A DNA stretch of 64,000 bases from NCBI RefSeq assembly GCF_016899425.1, contig NZ_CP045995.1:2356001-2420000 (forward strand), in the 5' to 3' direction. Source of the stretch: Burkholderia sp. MS389 (GTDB taxonomy: Bacteria; Pseudomonadota; Gammaproteobacteria; Burkholderiales; Burkholderiaceae). Shown here one piece after another: positions 7,706 through 16,288 of this stretch (position 1 is its first letter; each line of letters opens with the position of its first letter). The position numbers and the translations under genes are program-made. The notes below the pieces were generated by a model that saw nothing but the letters and a program-made list of their open reading frames with translations, had not been told where the DNA came from and made no database searches.

Positions 7706-9346
7706 TCAGAAATCGAACCCCGGCCCGCCCGCGCCCGGGCCGCCGGGCGCGGCGGCCGGCGCCGCATCCTTCGGCGCTTCGAACACGGTCGCATCGGTCG
7801 TCAGCAGCAGCCCGGCCACCGACGCCGCATTCTGCAGCGCGGTGCGCGTGACCTTGGTCGGATCGAGCACGCCCGATTCGACGAGGTCGCCGTACTCGCC
7901 CGTCTGCGCGTTGTAGCCGAAGTTGCCCGCGCCTTCCGCGACCTTCGCGACGACGACGCTCGCCTCCTCGCCCGCATTCGTGACGATCTGGCGCAGCGGT
8001 TCCTCCAGCGCGCGCAGCACGATCTTGATGCCCGCGTCCTGATCGGCGTTCGCGCCCTTCAGTTCGCGAATCGCCTGCCGTACGCGGATCAGCGCGACGC
8101 CGCCGCCCGGCACGATGCCTTCCTCGACGGCCGCGCGCGTCGCGTGCAGCGCGTCGTCGACGCGATCTTTCTTCTCCTTCACCTCGATTTCGGTCGCGCC
8201 GCCGACCTTGATCACCGCCACGCCGCCCGCGAGCTTCGCGACGCGTTCCTGCAGCTTCTCGCGATCGTAGTCGGACGTCGCCTCTTCGATCTGCACGCGG
8301 ATCTGCTTCACGCGCGCCTCGATGTTCTTCGCATCGCCCGCGCCGTCGATCACCGTGGTGTTTTCCTTGCCGACTTCGATGCGCTTCGCCTGGCCGAGCT
8401 CGGCGAGCGTGGCTTTTTCGAGCGTCAGGCCCGTTTCCTCGGCGATCACCTGGCCGCCGGTGAGGATCGCGATGTCCTCGAGCAGCGCCTTGCGGCGATC
8501 GCCGAAGCCCGGCGCCTTGACCGCCACCGTCTTCAGGATCCCGCGGATGTTGTTCACGACGAGCGTCGCGAGCGCTTCGCCTTCGACGTCTTCCGCGATG
8601 ATCAGCAGCGGCCGGCCCGACTTCGCGACCTGTTCGAGCACCGGCAGCAGATCGCGGATGTTCGAAATCTTCTTGTCGTGCAGCAGGATGTACGGGTTTT
8701 CGATCTCGGCGATCTGCTTGTCGGGATTGTTGATGAAGTACGGCGACAGGTAGCCGCGATCGAACTGCAGCCCCTCGACGACGTCGAGCTCGTCGGCGAG
8801 CGACTTGCCGTCCTCGACGGTGATCACGCCTTCCTTGCCGACGCGGTCGATCGCTTCGGCGATACGCTGGCCGATCGATTCCTCGCCGTTCGCGGAGATC
8901 GTCGCGACCTGCGCGATTTCCTTGCTCGTGGTGGTCGGCTTGCTGATCTTCTTCAATTCGTCGACGGCCGACGCGACGGCCTTGTCGATGCCGCGCTTCA
9001 GATCGAGCGGATTGAGCCCGGCCGCGACGTACTTCTGGCCTTCACGGACGATCGCCTGCGCGAGCACGGTAGCCGTCGTCGTGCCGTCGCCGGCCGCGTC
9101 GCTGGTGCGCGACGCGACTTCCTTCACGAGCTGCGCGCCGATGTTTTGCAGCTTGTCCGCGAGTTCGATTTCCTTCGCGACCGACACGCCGTCCTTCGTG
9201 ACGACGGGCGCGCCGAAGCTGCGTTCGAGCACGACGTTGCGGCCCTTCGGCCCGAGCGTGACCTTGACCGCGTTCGCGAGAATGTTCACGCCTTCGGTCA
9301 ACTTCGATCGTGCGATGTCGCTGAAAATGATTTCCTTGGCTGCCAT
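7706..9346 (-). CDS. groEL: Chaperonin GroEL (accessory copy)
   Basis: A 546-aa 60-kDa chaperonin that forms the double-ring ATP-driven folding chamber with GroES. It opens MAAKEIIFSDIARSKL and contains LGPKGRNV and the ATP-site DGTTTATVLA. The C-terminus is PGGPGAGGPGFDF in place of the flexible GGM repeat tail of the housekeeping GroEL, so this is likely an additional paralogue. It is 12 bp downstream of groES and shares its CIRCE-controlled promoter. Confidence 0.96.
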   Translation of the reverse strand: MAAKEIIFSDIARSKLTEGVNILANAVKVTLGPKGRNVVLERSFGAPVVTKDGVSVAKEIELADKLQNIGAQLVKEVASRTSDAAGDGTTTATVLAQAIVREGQKYVAAGLNPLDLKRGIDKAVASAVDELKKISKPTTTSKEIAQVATISANGEESIGQRIAEAIDRVGKEGVITVEDGKSLADELDVVEGLQFDRGYLSPYFINNPDKQIAEIENPYILLHDKKISNIRDLLPVLEQVAKSGRPLLIIAEDVEGEALATLVVNNIRGILKTVAVKAPGFGDRRKALLEDIAILTGGQVIAEETGLTLEKATLAELGQAKRIEVGKENTTVIDGAGDAKNIEARVKQIRVQIEEATSDYDREKLQERVAKLAGGVAVIKVGGATEIEVKEKKDRVDDALHATRAAVEEGIVPGGGVALIRVRQAIRELKGANADQDAGIKIVLRALEEPLRQIVTNAGEEASVVVAKVAEGAGNFGYNAQTGEYGDLVESGVLDPTKVTRTALQNAASVAGLLLTTDATVFEAPKDAAPAAAPGGPGAGGPGFDF

Positions 9347-9358
9347 GATTGCGCTCCG

Positions 9359-9649
9359 TTATTGATTGACGACCGCGACGATGTCTTCTTCGCGCAGTAC
9401 GAGAAACTCGTTGCCGTCCACCTTGACGGCTTGCCCCGCGTACTTGCCGAACAGCACGCGCTCACCGACCTGCAGGTCGGGCACGATGCGCTGGCCGTCG
9501 GTATCCTTGCGGCCGGGGCCGACGGCGATCACTTCGCCCTGGTCGGGTTTCTCGGCGGCGCTATCGGGAATCACGATGCCCGATGCGGTGGTGGTTTCCT
9601 GGTCGAGTCGCTTCACGATCACGCGGTCGTGCAAGGGGCGTAGGCTCAT
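9359..9649 (-). CDS. groES: Co-chaperonin GroES
   Basis: A 96-aa co-chaperonin beginning MSLRPLHDRVIVKRL with the mobile-loop region ETTTASGIVIPDSAAEKP, the cap that closes the GroEL cavity. An upstream GTG/ATG frame would add 13 residues, but ATG 9649 matches the conserved family start. First gene of the groES-groEL operon, 32 bp downstream of a CIRCE element. Confidence 0.96.
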   Translation of the reverse strand: MSLRPLHDRVIVKRLDQETTTASGIVIPDSAAEKPDQGEVIAVGPGRKDTDGQRIVPDLQVGERVLFGKYAGQAVKVDGNEFLVLREEDIVAVVNQ

Positions 9650-9681
9650 CTTTTCGTCCTGTGCTGTTCTGTCGAAATTGG

Positions 9682-9708
9682 CTGGCACTCTTTAACAGAG
9701 AGTGCTGA
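9682..9708 (-). promoter_or_regulatory. CIRCE operator (HrcA binding site)
   Basis: The arms CTGGCACTC and GAGTGCTGA are separated by exactly 9 bp, matching the CIRCE consensus TTAGCACTC-N9-GAGTGCTAA with small end deviations. It lies between the -10 box and groES, so HrcA should repress this heat-shock operon. Confidence 0.92.
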
Positions 9709-9710
9709 CG

Positions 9711-9740
9711 AGTATAAAAACGCGCGGCGGTGCGATCCAA
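9711..9740 (-). promoter_or_regulatory. groESL promoter
   Basis: On the minus strand TTGGAT (9735-9740) and TATACT (9711-9716) are separated by 18 bp, a good sigma-70-type promoter directly upstream of the CIRCE element. Transcription would start within or beside CIRCE. Confidence 0.7.
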
Positions 9741-9842
9741 TAACGGATTCGGAAAAGCATTTGCGCGAATGCGCTTTGGACGGGAAGACGGGGAACGGAG
9801 AGGGAGGAGGCGGAAGAAGGCGGCGTCTGCCGCCTTCAGGCG

Positions 9843-10862
9843 TCACGATGCGACGCGAACCACGACCTTGCCGAAGTGCTGCCCCGATTGCAGGTATGCA
9901 TACGCTTGCGGCGCCTCGTCGAAGCCGAACACGCGATCGACCACCGGCTTGATCCGTTTCGCGTCGACGAGCCGCACGACGTCGTCGAGCATCGCGCGGC
10001 TGCCGACCATGAAGCCGTGCAGACGCCGGAAGCCGCCGATCAGCGGCAGCAGCCCGAGTTCGGGCCCGTCGAAGCTGCTGAGCCCGCCGATCACCGACAC
10101 GATGCCGCCTGTTTTCGTCGCGGCGAGCGAGCGCGGCAGCGTATCGCGTCCGCCGACTTCGACGACGAGATCCGCGCCCGCACCGCCGGTGAGGCGCAAT
10201 ACTTCGTGTTGCCATTCGGGCGTCGTCCGATAGTTGATCGTTGCGTTCGCACCGAGTGCACGAGCGCGTTCGAGCTTCGCGTCGCTCGACGACGTGACGA
10301 TCGTGCGCAACCCGGCGGCCTGCGCGAGCTGTAGCGCGATGATCGATACGCCACCCGTGCCGAGCAGCACGACGGTCGCGCCCGGCGACAGTCCGCCGTC
10401 GACGAACAGCGCGTTCCACGCGGTGACGCCCGCGCACGACAGCGTCGCGGCTTCGTCGTAGTCGAGATGCGCGGGGATCGCGACCAGCGCGGCCTCGTCG
10501 GACACGAAGCGTTCGGCGAGCACGCCGTCGAATTGCGCGCCGGGCGAACCCGACACTTTGTGCGGTGTCGGCGGCCCGTCGATCCACCGCGGGAAGTACG
10601 TATTGATCACGCGGTCGCCCGGCTTGAAGCGCGTGACGTCGCGGCCCGTCTCGACCACTTCTCCGGCGCCGTCGGCGACCGGGATCAGCGCGTCGGTGCC
10701 GATACCGAGATAGTCGCCGCGCGCGAACATCAGGTCGCGATAGTTCAGCGCGGCCGAATGGATCCTGACGACGACGCCGGTCGGCCCGACCGCGCGCGGT
10801 GTCGCGTCGATGCGCCGGAGCCCGGCAATACCGTCGCCCGGTTTGATTTGCCATGCATGCAT
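9843..10862 (-). CDS. Zinc-independent MDR-family NAD(P)-dependent oxidoreductase
   Basis: A 339-aa medium-chain dehydrogenase/reductase of the quinone reductase-like branch. The catalytic domain has AALNYRDLMFARGDY and VADGAGEV, and the Rossmann domain has VVLLGTGGVS (about 170-180). The structural-zinc Cys cluster of classical alcohol dehydrogenases is absent. Substrate is unknown. ATG 10862 follows AAGGAG. It is divergent from a LysR gene, with a perfect palindrome just before its start, so this LysR or another dimeric regulator probably controls it. Confidence 0.85.
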   Translation of the reverse strand: MHAWQIKPGDGIAGLRRIDATPRAVGPTGVVVRIHSAALNYRDLMFARGDYLGIGTDALIPVADGAGEVVETGRDVTRFKPGDRVINTYFPRWIDGPPTPHKVSGSPGAQFDGVLAERFVSDEAALVAIPAHLDYDEAATLSCAGVTAWNALFVDGGLSPGATVVLLGTGGVSIIALQLAQAAGLRTIVTSSSDAKLERARALGANATINYRTTPEWQHEVLRLTGGAGADLVVEVGGRDTLPRSLAATKTGGIVSVIGGLSSFDGPELGLLPLIGGFRRLHGFMVGSRAMLDDVVRLVDAKRIKPVVDRVFGFDEAPQAYAYLQSGQHFGKVVVRVAS

Positions 10863-10878
10863 GTCGACTCCTTTTCGA

Positions 10879-10894
10879 GATAGTCAGGACTATC
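10879..10894. promoter_or_regulatory. Palindromic operator GATAGTCAGGACTATC
   Basis: Seven-base arms GATAGTC and GACTATC with a 2-bp centre, 17 bp upstream of the oxidoreductase start and within the divergent promoter region. The compact perfect dyad is typical for a HxlR/MarR/TetR-type dimer. LysR sites usually have longer spacing. Confidence 0.5.
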
Positions 10895-10988
10895 ATAGTG
10901 TTGCGCAGGTGGACGCATTGGCGAGAATTCGGCCGACGATTGTCGCCAGCACGGACACAACCTTGTCATCGCACCGGAGCGGAGCGGC

Positions 10989-11918
10989 ATGGATGAACGG
11001 CTGAGAGGCGTCGCCGAATTTGTCGACGTGGTGGAATCGGGCAGCTTCGCGGCGGCGGCGCTGCGCCTCGGCATGACGCGCTCGGCCGTCGCGAAGATCA
11101 TCGCGCGGCTCGAACTGCGTCTCGGCGCGCGGCTGCTGCAGCGCACGACGCGCCAGCTCGGCCTGACCGACGAAGGGCTCGTCTATTACGAGCAATGCCG
11201 GCGGCTGCTGGCCGAACTCGGCGAAACGGAGGCCGCGCTCGACGCGGGGCGCCGCGAGCCGGCCGGGCGCGTGCGCGTCAGCGTGCCGGTGCTGTTCGGG
11301 CGGCAGTGCGTGGCGCCCGTGGTGCGGCGTCTCGTCGAGCGCCACCCGCGGCTCGAAATCGACATGTCGTTCAGCGACCGCGTGGCCGACCTCGTCAACG
11401 ACGGCTTCGACCTGGCGGTGCGCATCGGGGAGTTGGCCGATACGAACGCGCTGGTCGGCCGCAAGCTGGGCGTGCAGCGCATGGGCATCTGCGCATCGCC
11501 CGCGTATCTCGCGCGTCACGGCCGGCCGTCGGGGCTCGACGAACTCGCGTCGCACGTCGGCATCGCGTATTCGCGCGGTGGACAACCGACGCCATGGCGG
11601 GTCATCGGCGCGGACGGCGCGGTGCACGACCATCGCGCGGCCGGCCGGCTGCGGTTCGACGACCTGCAGGCGATCGCCGATGCGGCTGCCGCCGGCGCGG
11701 GCCTTGCGTGGCTGCCGTGCTGGCTGATGGCGCCGTACGTGCGCGACGGCCGCCTCGCGCTCGTGATGGACAGCGACAGCGTGTCGGGCGCCGAAGTGTT
11801 CGCGGTGCGACCGGCGGCGCGTCACGTGCCGTCGAAGGTGCGCGTGGTCGTCGATGCGCTGGTCGACGAGATTCCGAACATGCTGGCGTCGGACGACGCG
11901 AACGGCGAGCGCGGATGA
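10989..11918 (+). CDS. LysR-family transcriptional regulator
   Basis: A 309-aa LysR regulator: N-terminal winged HTH (LRGVAEFVDVVESGSFAAAA, RLGMTRSAVAKIIARLE) and a substrate-binding effector domain from about residue 90 (GRVRVSVPVLFGRQCVAPVV). ATG 10989 gives the standard N-terminus. It is divergent from the MDR oxidoreductase and likely regulates it. The effector domain is of the common DsdC/AaeR-like type with unknown ligand. Confidence 0.9.
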   Translation: MDERLRGVAEFVDVVESGSFAAAALRLGMTRSAVAKIIARLELRLGARLLQRTTRQLGLTDEGLVYYEQCRRLLAELGETEAALDAGRREPAGRVRVSVPVLFGRQCVAPVVRRLVERHPRLEIDMSFSDRVADLVNDGFDLAVRIGELADTNALVGRKLGVQRMGICASPAYLARHGRPSGLDELASHVGIAYSRGGQPTPWRVIGADGAVHDHRAAGRLRFDDLQAIADAAAAGAGLAWLPCWLMAPYVRDGRLALVMDSDSVSGAEVFAVRPAARHVPSKVRVVVDALVDEIPNMLASDDANGERG

Positions 11919-12041
11919 CGGCGAGCGGTTCTCCGATGACGACGTGACAATCTGGTTGGATGCGTGTCGCACTCTCGTGCGTCTCGCATAGTCAGCCTGA
12001 ACCCAGTGAGGAAAAACCGGTAAGCCGCTTTTTTCGGGCGA

Positions 12042-12245
12042 CTAGCGCTTGCGTCGTCGCGGATCGATACTGTTTTGTTCGAGCAGCTTGCGCAGCCGCG
12101 AGTTTTCGATCCACAGTGAAGCGAACGCGGTCACCGTCATCAGAAGCGGAAACCATTCGCCTGTCGCGCTGATGATCGCCCAACCTGCGGCCGTGACGAT
12201 CAGTGCCGTGACGATGAGAAGCAATCGGTCTGCAAGCCAATTCAT
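12042..12245 (-). CDS. Small hypothetical membrane protein
   Basis: A 67-aa product from ATG 12245: MNWLADRLLLIVTALIVTAA, a second hydrophobic stretch FPLLMTVTAFASLWI, then a charged tail ENSRLRKLLEQ...RRRKR. Two transmembrane helices with a cytoplasmic basic tail are predicted. No family recognised. It lies in the atypical 12-14 kb patch. Confidence 0.5.
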   Translation of the reverse strand: MNWLADRLLLIVTALIVTAAGWAIISATGEWFPLLMTVTAFASLWIENSRLRKLLEQNSIDPRRRKR

Positions 12246-12423
12246 TGCGCACCCCGAATCGCAGTGTTCGCCTTCAGGCCGAGATAGCTGTGCGGGCGCG
12301 GCGCGAGCACTTTCTCGGGATAAGTCGCGCAATTCTTACATGTCCCTTTCCAAAAATTGACCGGCAACTCTAGCAGGTTGTCGAGCAGATCGATCGAGTT
12401 TAGATCGGGTGATTGCGCCGGCG

Positions 12424-12748
12424 ATATCCCGCCCATGGTGCTGGGTAGCGCTGACGCTGGCATGCCGATCGGTCGCGGTAACCTTCGCGATTGCCGCGAT
12501 CGGTGTAGTTTTGCAGCTCTTGTTGGCCGTCTCGAGACTTTTTCTAACGTTTCCACGCCAAGGATGGCGAGGGTATGGAGCGCATTGGTGCGCTACGGCG
12601 ACGCGTCGCGTGTGTCGGCGCTGTTTTCCTGATACCACCCGCCACCGCGTTGATCGCGCTCGTCGTGGTCAGCGAGACGAGCGGCGGGCTCGCGTGGTGA
12701 GGCATGGCGCTCGCGGCCGCCGGTCTGTATCGGGTGATGCGGTATTGA
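12424..12748 (+). pseudogene. Degraded small membrane protein gene
   Basis: Hydrophobic coding-like segments appear in two frames. In one, codons from about 12434 encode a helix (VTFAIAAIGVVLQLLLAV). In another, an ATG at 12575 starts MERIGALRRRVACVGAVFLI with PATALIALVVVSE, ends in TGA at 12698, then continues in the same frame as MALAAAGLYRVMRY to 12748. A frameshift and an internal stop would explain this. It is equally possible that these are unrelated chance frames. Confidence 0.3.
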
Positions 12749-13011
12749 GCGCACGACAGGGACTACCTGGGGCAGGTAACAGAATTTAAAGATTTCCGAC
12801 GCTGGGAGCACATACGTGCACACATCCGGAATGCGAGCGTCTGCGCGGCGCCAAACAGCGAGCCGCTGCGCCTCGGCGGCATGTCTCGGGGAAACAATGC
12901 GAGCCGTCAGTCCCGACGCGCGCAGGTTTTTGCGTGTTCCATGAAAACCGCGAGCTTGTGACATCGTGTTGCGAAAAGTAGATTCGCCCGACGGTAACGC
13001 CGGGGTTTCGA

Positions 13012-13719
13012 ATGGCTTCAATCGCAATCGAATTGGGTTCGGGAAAGCGCGCGACACTGACGCGCGCGGGACGTGGAACGTTGTTGGCCAGTCAGCGCGC
13101 CGCAATCTCCGAACTGATGCTGCACTGGCCGAAGTATGCAGGCCTGACGACGAATGCGGTGATGTACGTGCGGCAATTGGGCCTTGGTACCGTTCGTGGT
13201 GCACCGCTCGATGTGCTCAGGTCCGCCATCGAGGATGGGCGGGTCGTCGTCGAGATTGAGCGCGTGGCGGTGAATGGCGGCGCTTCGGATGGTCGGCGGT
13301 CCCTGCCCCCTTTCCCTCGTGGGAACCGGTTCGGTAGAGTGGCACCCATGGCGTTGCGGTCTGCGGACACGCCAATCCCGAGTTGGGCACGGCCAAGCGA
13401 TGTATCGGCTGATGAGTTGATACGATACCTGGAGAGCATCATAGCTGGCACAGGCAGTGGTATTGCCGGCATCGCGCCCGTACGGGTTGATAGTGCGCTG
13501 CTCAGCGACGCGACACCGTTCTCGCTCGACGACTCACCGTGGGGCGACGCTATGACCACGGCGGCTGTCGACGCGTTTCAAGAGGAACAGTGTTTCGCAC
13601 GATACGAAATCGACATGGAAATGTGTGCGGCCGCTGGCGCGATGTATAAAGACCCCAGAACCTACGCATTGTGCAGGCAACGTGCTTTCGAAAAATTTCA
13701 GACCTGTAGAGGACGGTGA
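13012..13719 (+). CDS. Hypothetical protein with Cys-containing C-terminal tail
   Basis: A 235-aa product that I do not recognise. The N-terminal third (LGSGKRATLTRAGRGTLLAS...) looks like a compact domain, the middle is low in predicted structure, and the last ~45 residues carry four Cys (EEQCFARYEID, MEMCAAAG, ALCRQRAFEKFQTC). Cys-spaced tails of this kind occur in secreted or effector-like Burkholderia proteins, but that is only resemblance. Lower GC and more mixed codon use than neighbours suggest acquisition. The next gene starts one base after its stop, so the pair is an operon. Confidence 0.55.
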   Translation: MASIAIELGSGKRATLTRAGRGTLLASQRAAISELMLHWPKYAGLTTNAVMYVRQLGLGTVRGAPLDVLRSAIEDGRVVVEIERVAVNGGASDGRRSLPPFPRGNRFGRVAPMALRSADTPIPSWARPSDVSADELIRYLESIIAGTGSGIAGIAPVRVDSALLSDATPFSLDDSPWGDAMTTAAVDAFQEEQCFARYEIDMEMCAAAGAMYKDPRTYALCRQRAFEKFQTCRGR

Positions 13720-13720
13720 C

Positions 13721-14032
13721 ATGAGCAAACCGAGACGCGCCACCATCGTGTTTTACGACGAGGAGACCGAACAGGTTACGCTGTGCACGGTGTTTCGCCG
13801 CGACGTGCAGGCCGTCCTTGACCGCGAAATGAATGCAGGTGTCGCCATCACGATTCCGCCGCATGCAGAACCGAATGACGGGTGCCCGATTACCGATGAG
13901 GACGCGCGGCGATTGGGCGGCATGGCGCTGCTGATGCAGGCGGGTGTACATCCGGAATTGCGCGAACGGCTCAAGTTCGCAGAGTCGGGTTCCATCGACT
14001 GGTCCCCCGTTCAGCGCCCGGACACCGACTGA
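13721..14032 (+). CDS. Hypothetical small acidic protein
   Basis: A 103-aa product from ATG 13721, preceded by GAGGACGGTGAC. It is acidic and has no signal peptide or membrane segment; it contains ATIVFYDEETEQVTLCTVF and a helical C-terminal half (EDARRLGGMALLMQAGVHPE). Family not recognised. Tight coupling to the preceding gene (1 bp) allows a toxin-immunity or effector-chaperone reading, but nothing in the sequence proves it. Confidence 0.55.
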   Translation: MSKPRRATIVFYDEETEQVTLCTVFRRDVQAVLDREMNAGVAITIPPHAEPNDGCPITDEDARRLGGMALLMQAGVHPELRERLKFAESGSIDWSPVQRPDTD

Positions 14033-14323
14033 GAATTGGGGTGGGGCGCCTGCATCATGCCGTCGTGATGGTCTACGACGAGAAGAAGGGCGGACGTCCC
14101 CGTAAAAGGCGCGGTGCCGGACAAACGTGCGCCGCAATCGCGATTCGCCCGAAGCTGATGCGACGTGATTCAACCTGACGCGGCGAATCAATCGTCGTGC
14201 GAGTTGCGGAATACTGGCCTCCTTACATATTCCCCCACCCCGTTAGCATGTGACGAATCCGACTTTGGGCGTTGCGCGCGCGACGCTAAGATCGCCGCTC
14301 CCGTAGATCGAGCGTCAACAAGA

Positions 14324-16273
14324 ATGAAAAAGTCCGCGTCGCCGTTGCATGCTTTTCGTTTCCGTGTCGTCTGCGCCGCGATTGCCGGCGCGGTGTCGCT
14401 CGCGTCGTGCGGCGGCGTCGACAGCAGTCCGCCGCCGCAGGCCAGCGCGACGCCCGCGGCCAAGCGCCCGAACATCCTGTACATCATGGCCGACGATCTC
14501 GGCTATTCCGACATCCATGCGTTCGGCGGCGAAATCAACACGCCGAACCTCGACGCGCTCGTCGCGTCGGGCCGCATCCTGTCGAACCACCACACGGGCA
14601 CTGTTTGCGCGATCACGCGCGCGATGCTGGTGTCGGGCACCGATCACCATCTCGTCGGCGAGGGCACGATGGGCGTGCCGACCGACGAGCGGCGCGGGCT
14701 GCCCGGCTACGAGGGCTACCTGAACGATCGCGCGCTGTCGTTCGCGCAATTGCTGAAGGACGCCGGTTATCACACGTATATCGCGGGCAAGTGGCACATC
14801 GGCTCGGGCATCGTCGGCAGTGCGACGGGCAGCGGGCAGACACCCGACCAGTGGGGCTTCGAGCGCAGCTACGTGCTGCTCGGCGGCGCGGCGACGAACC
14901 ACTTCGCGCACGAGCCGGCCGGCTCGTCGAACTACACGGAAGACGGTCGTTACGTGCAGCCGGGCCAGCCCGGGCAACCGGGGGGCACGGGCGGCAGCCC
15001 TGCCGTGTTCTATTCGACCGATTTCTATACGCGGAAGCTGATCTCGTACATCGATGCGAACAAGCAGGACGGCAAGCCGTTCTTCGCGTACGCGGCCTAC
15101 ACGTCGCCGCACTGGCCGCTGCAGGTGCCCGATCCGTGGCTGCACAAGTACGCGGGCGTGTACGACGCCGGCTACGACGCGATCCGCAACGCGCGGATCG
15201 CGCGACAGAAGGCGCTCGGCCTGATTCCCGCCGATTTCAAGCCGTTCGACGGGCTGCCGGAGACGACGGCGGCATCGCCCGCGACCGCGAACAACGGCAC
15301 GGCCAGCGCGAAGTACATCAGCGCGGTGCATTCGGCCGCGGACGGCTACAGCGACTACGGCTCCGGCAAGGTCGACAGGCTGTGGTCGAGCCTGTCGCCG
15401 GCCGAGCGCAAGGCTCAGGCGCGCTACATGGAAATCTACGCGGGGATGGTCGAGAACCTCGACTACAACATCGGACTCCTGATCCAGCATCTGAAGGACA
15501 TCGGCGAATACGACAACACGTTCATCATGTTCCAGTCGGACAACGGCGCGGAAGGCTGGCCGATCGATTCCGGCGCGGACCCGACGGCGACCGATACCGC
15601 GAACGGACAGGACCCGATCTACTCGACGCTCGGCACCGACAACGGCAAGCAGAACGCACAGCGCCTGCAGTACGGGCTGCGCTGGGCCGAAGTGAGCGCG
15701 GCGCCGTTCCGGCTCACGAAGGGCTATTCGGGCGAAGGCGGCGTGTCGACGCCGACGATCGTGCACCTGCCGGGCCAGTCGCAACCGTTGCCGACGCTGC
15801 GCGCGTTCACGCACGTGACCGACAACACGGCGACGTTCCTCGCGGTTGCGGGCGTCACGCCGCCGTCGCAACCGGCGCCGCCGCTGGTCAACACGCTGAC
15901 GGGCGTCGACCAGAACAAGGGCAAGGTCATTTACAACAACCGCTACGTGTATCCGGTGACGGGCCAGTCGCTGCTGCCGGTGCTCACCGGTTCGACGACG
16001 GGCGAAGTGCATACGACGCCGTTCGGCGACGAAGCATACGGCCGCGCGTATCTGCGCAGCGCCGACGGTCGCTGGAAGGCATTGTGGACCGAGCCGCCGC
16101 TCGGCCCGCTCGACGGTCACTGGCAGCTTTACGATCTCGCGGCGGACCGTGGCGAGACGACCGACGTGTCGGCGCAGAACCCGTCGGTGATCGGCACGCT
16201 GGTCGATCAGTGGAAGACCTACATGAGCAACGTCGGTGGCGTCGAGCCGCTGCGTCCGCGCGGCTACTACTGA
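14324..16273 (+). CDS. Lipoprotein arylsulfatase-like hydrolase
   Basis: A 649-aa sulfatase-fold hydrolase. Lipoprotein signal with lipobox VSLASC (about residues 24-29), then NILYIMADDLGYSDIHAFGG with metal-binding Asp pair, the nucleophile region TVCAITRAMLVSG (Cys95) and QSDNGAEGWP. Sulfatases convert this Cys to formylglycine within C-x-P/A-x-R; here the third position is Ile (CAITR), a departure from the canonical motif. ATG 14324 is chosen because it starts the signal peptide. The adjacent gene encodes a formylglycine-generating-enzyme homologue, which supports a real sulfatase. Substrate unknown; location is the outer periplasmic face of a membrane. Confidence 0.88.
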   Translation: MKKSASPLHAFRFRVVCAAIAGAVSLASCGGVDSSPPPQASATPAAKRPNILYIMADDLGYSDIHAFGGEINTPNLDALVASGRILSNHHTGTVCAITRAMLVSGTDHHLVGEGTMGVPTDERRGLPGYEGYLNDRALSFAQLLKDAGYHTYIAGKWHIGSGIVGSATGSGQTPDQWGFERSYVLLGGAATNHFAHEPAGSSNYTEDGRYVQPGQPGQPGGTGGSPAVFYSTDFYTRKLISYIDANKQDGKPFFAYAAYTSPHWPLQVPDPWLHKYAGVYDAGYDAIRNARIARQKALGLIPADFKPFDGLPETTAASPATANNGTASAKYISAVHSAADGYSDYGSGKVDRLWSSLSPAERKAQARYMEIYAGMVENLDYNIGLLIQHLKDIGEYDNTFIMFQSDNGAEGWPIDSGADPTATDTANGQDPIYSTLGTDNGKQNAQRLQYGLRWAEVSAAPFRLTKGYSGEGGVSTPTIVHLPGQSQPLPTLRAFTHVTDNTATFLAVAGVTPPSQPAPPLVNTLTGVDQNKGKVIYNNRYVYPVTGQSLLPVLTGSTTGEVHTTPFGDEAYGRAYLRSADGRWKALWTEPPLGPLDGHWQLYDLAADRGETTDVSAQNPSVIGTLVDQWKTYMSNVGGVEPLRPRGYY

Positions 16274-16288
16274 TCGCGAGGCGACACG

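Noticed and set aside
14041..14160. Possible partial duplication of the 103-aa gene (peptide MVYDEKKGG resembles IVFYDEETEQ)
   Set aside because: The likeness covers only about five residues and does not continue at protein or DNA level.
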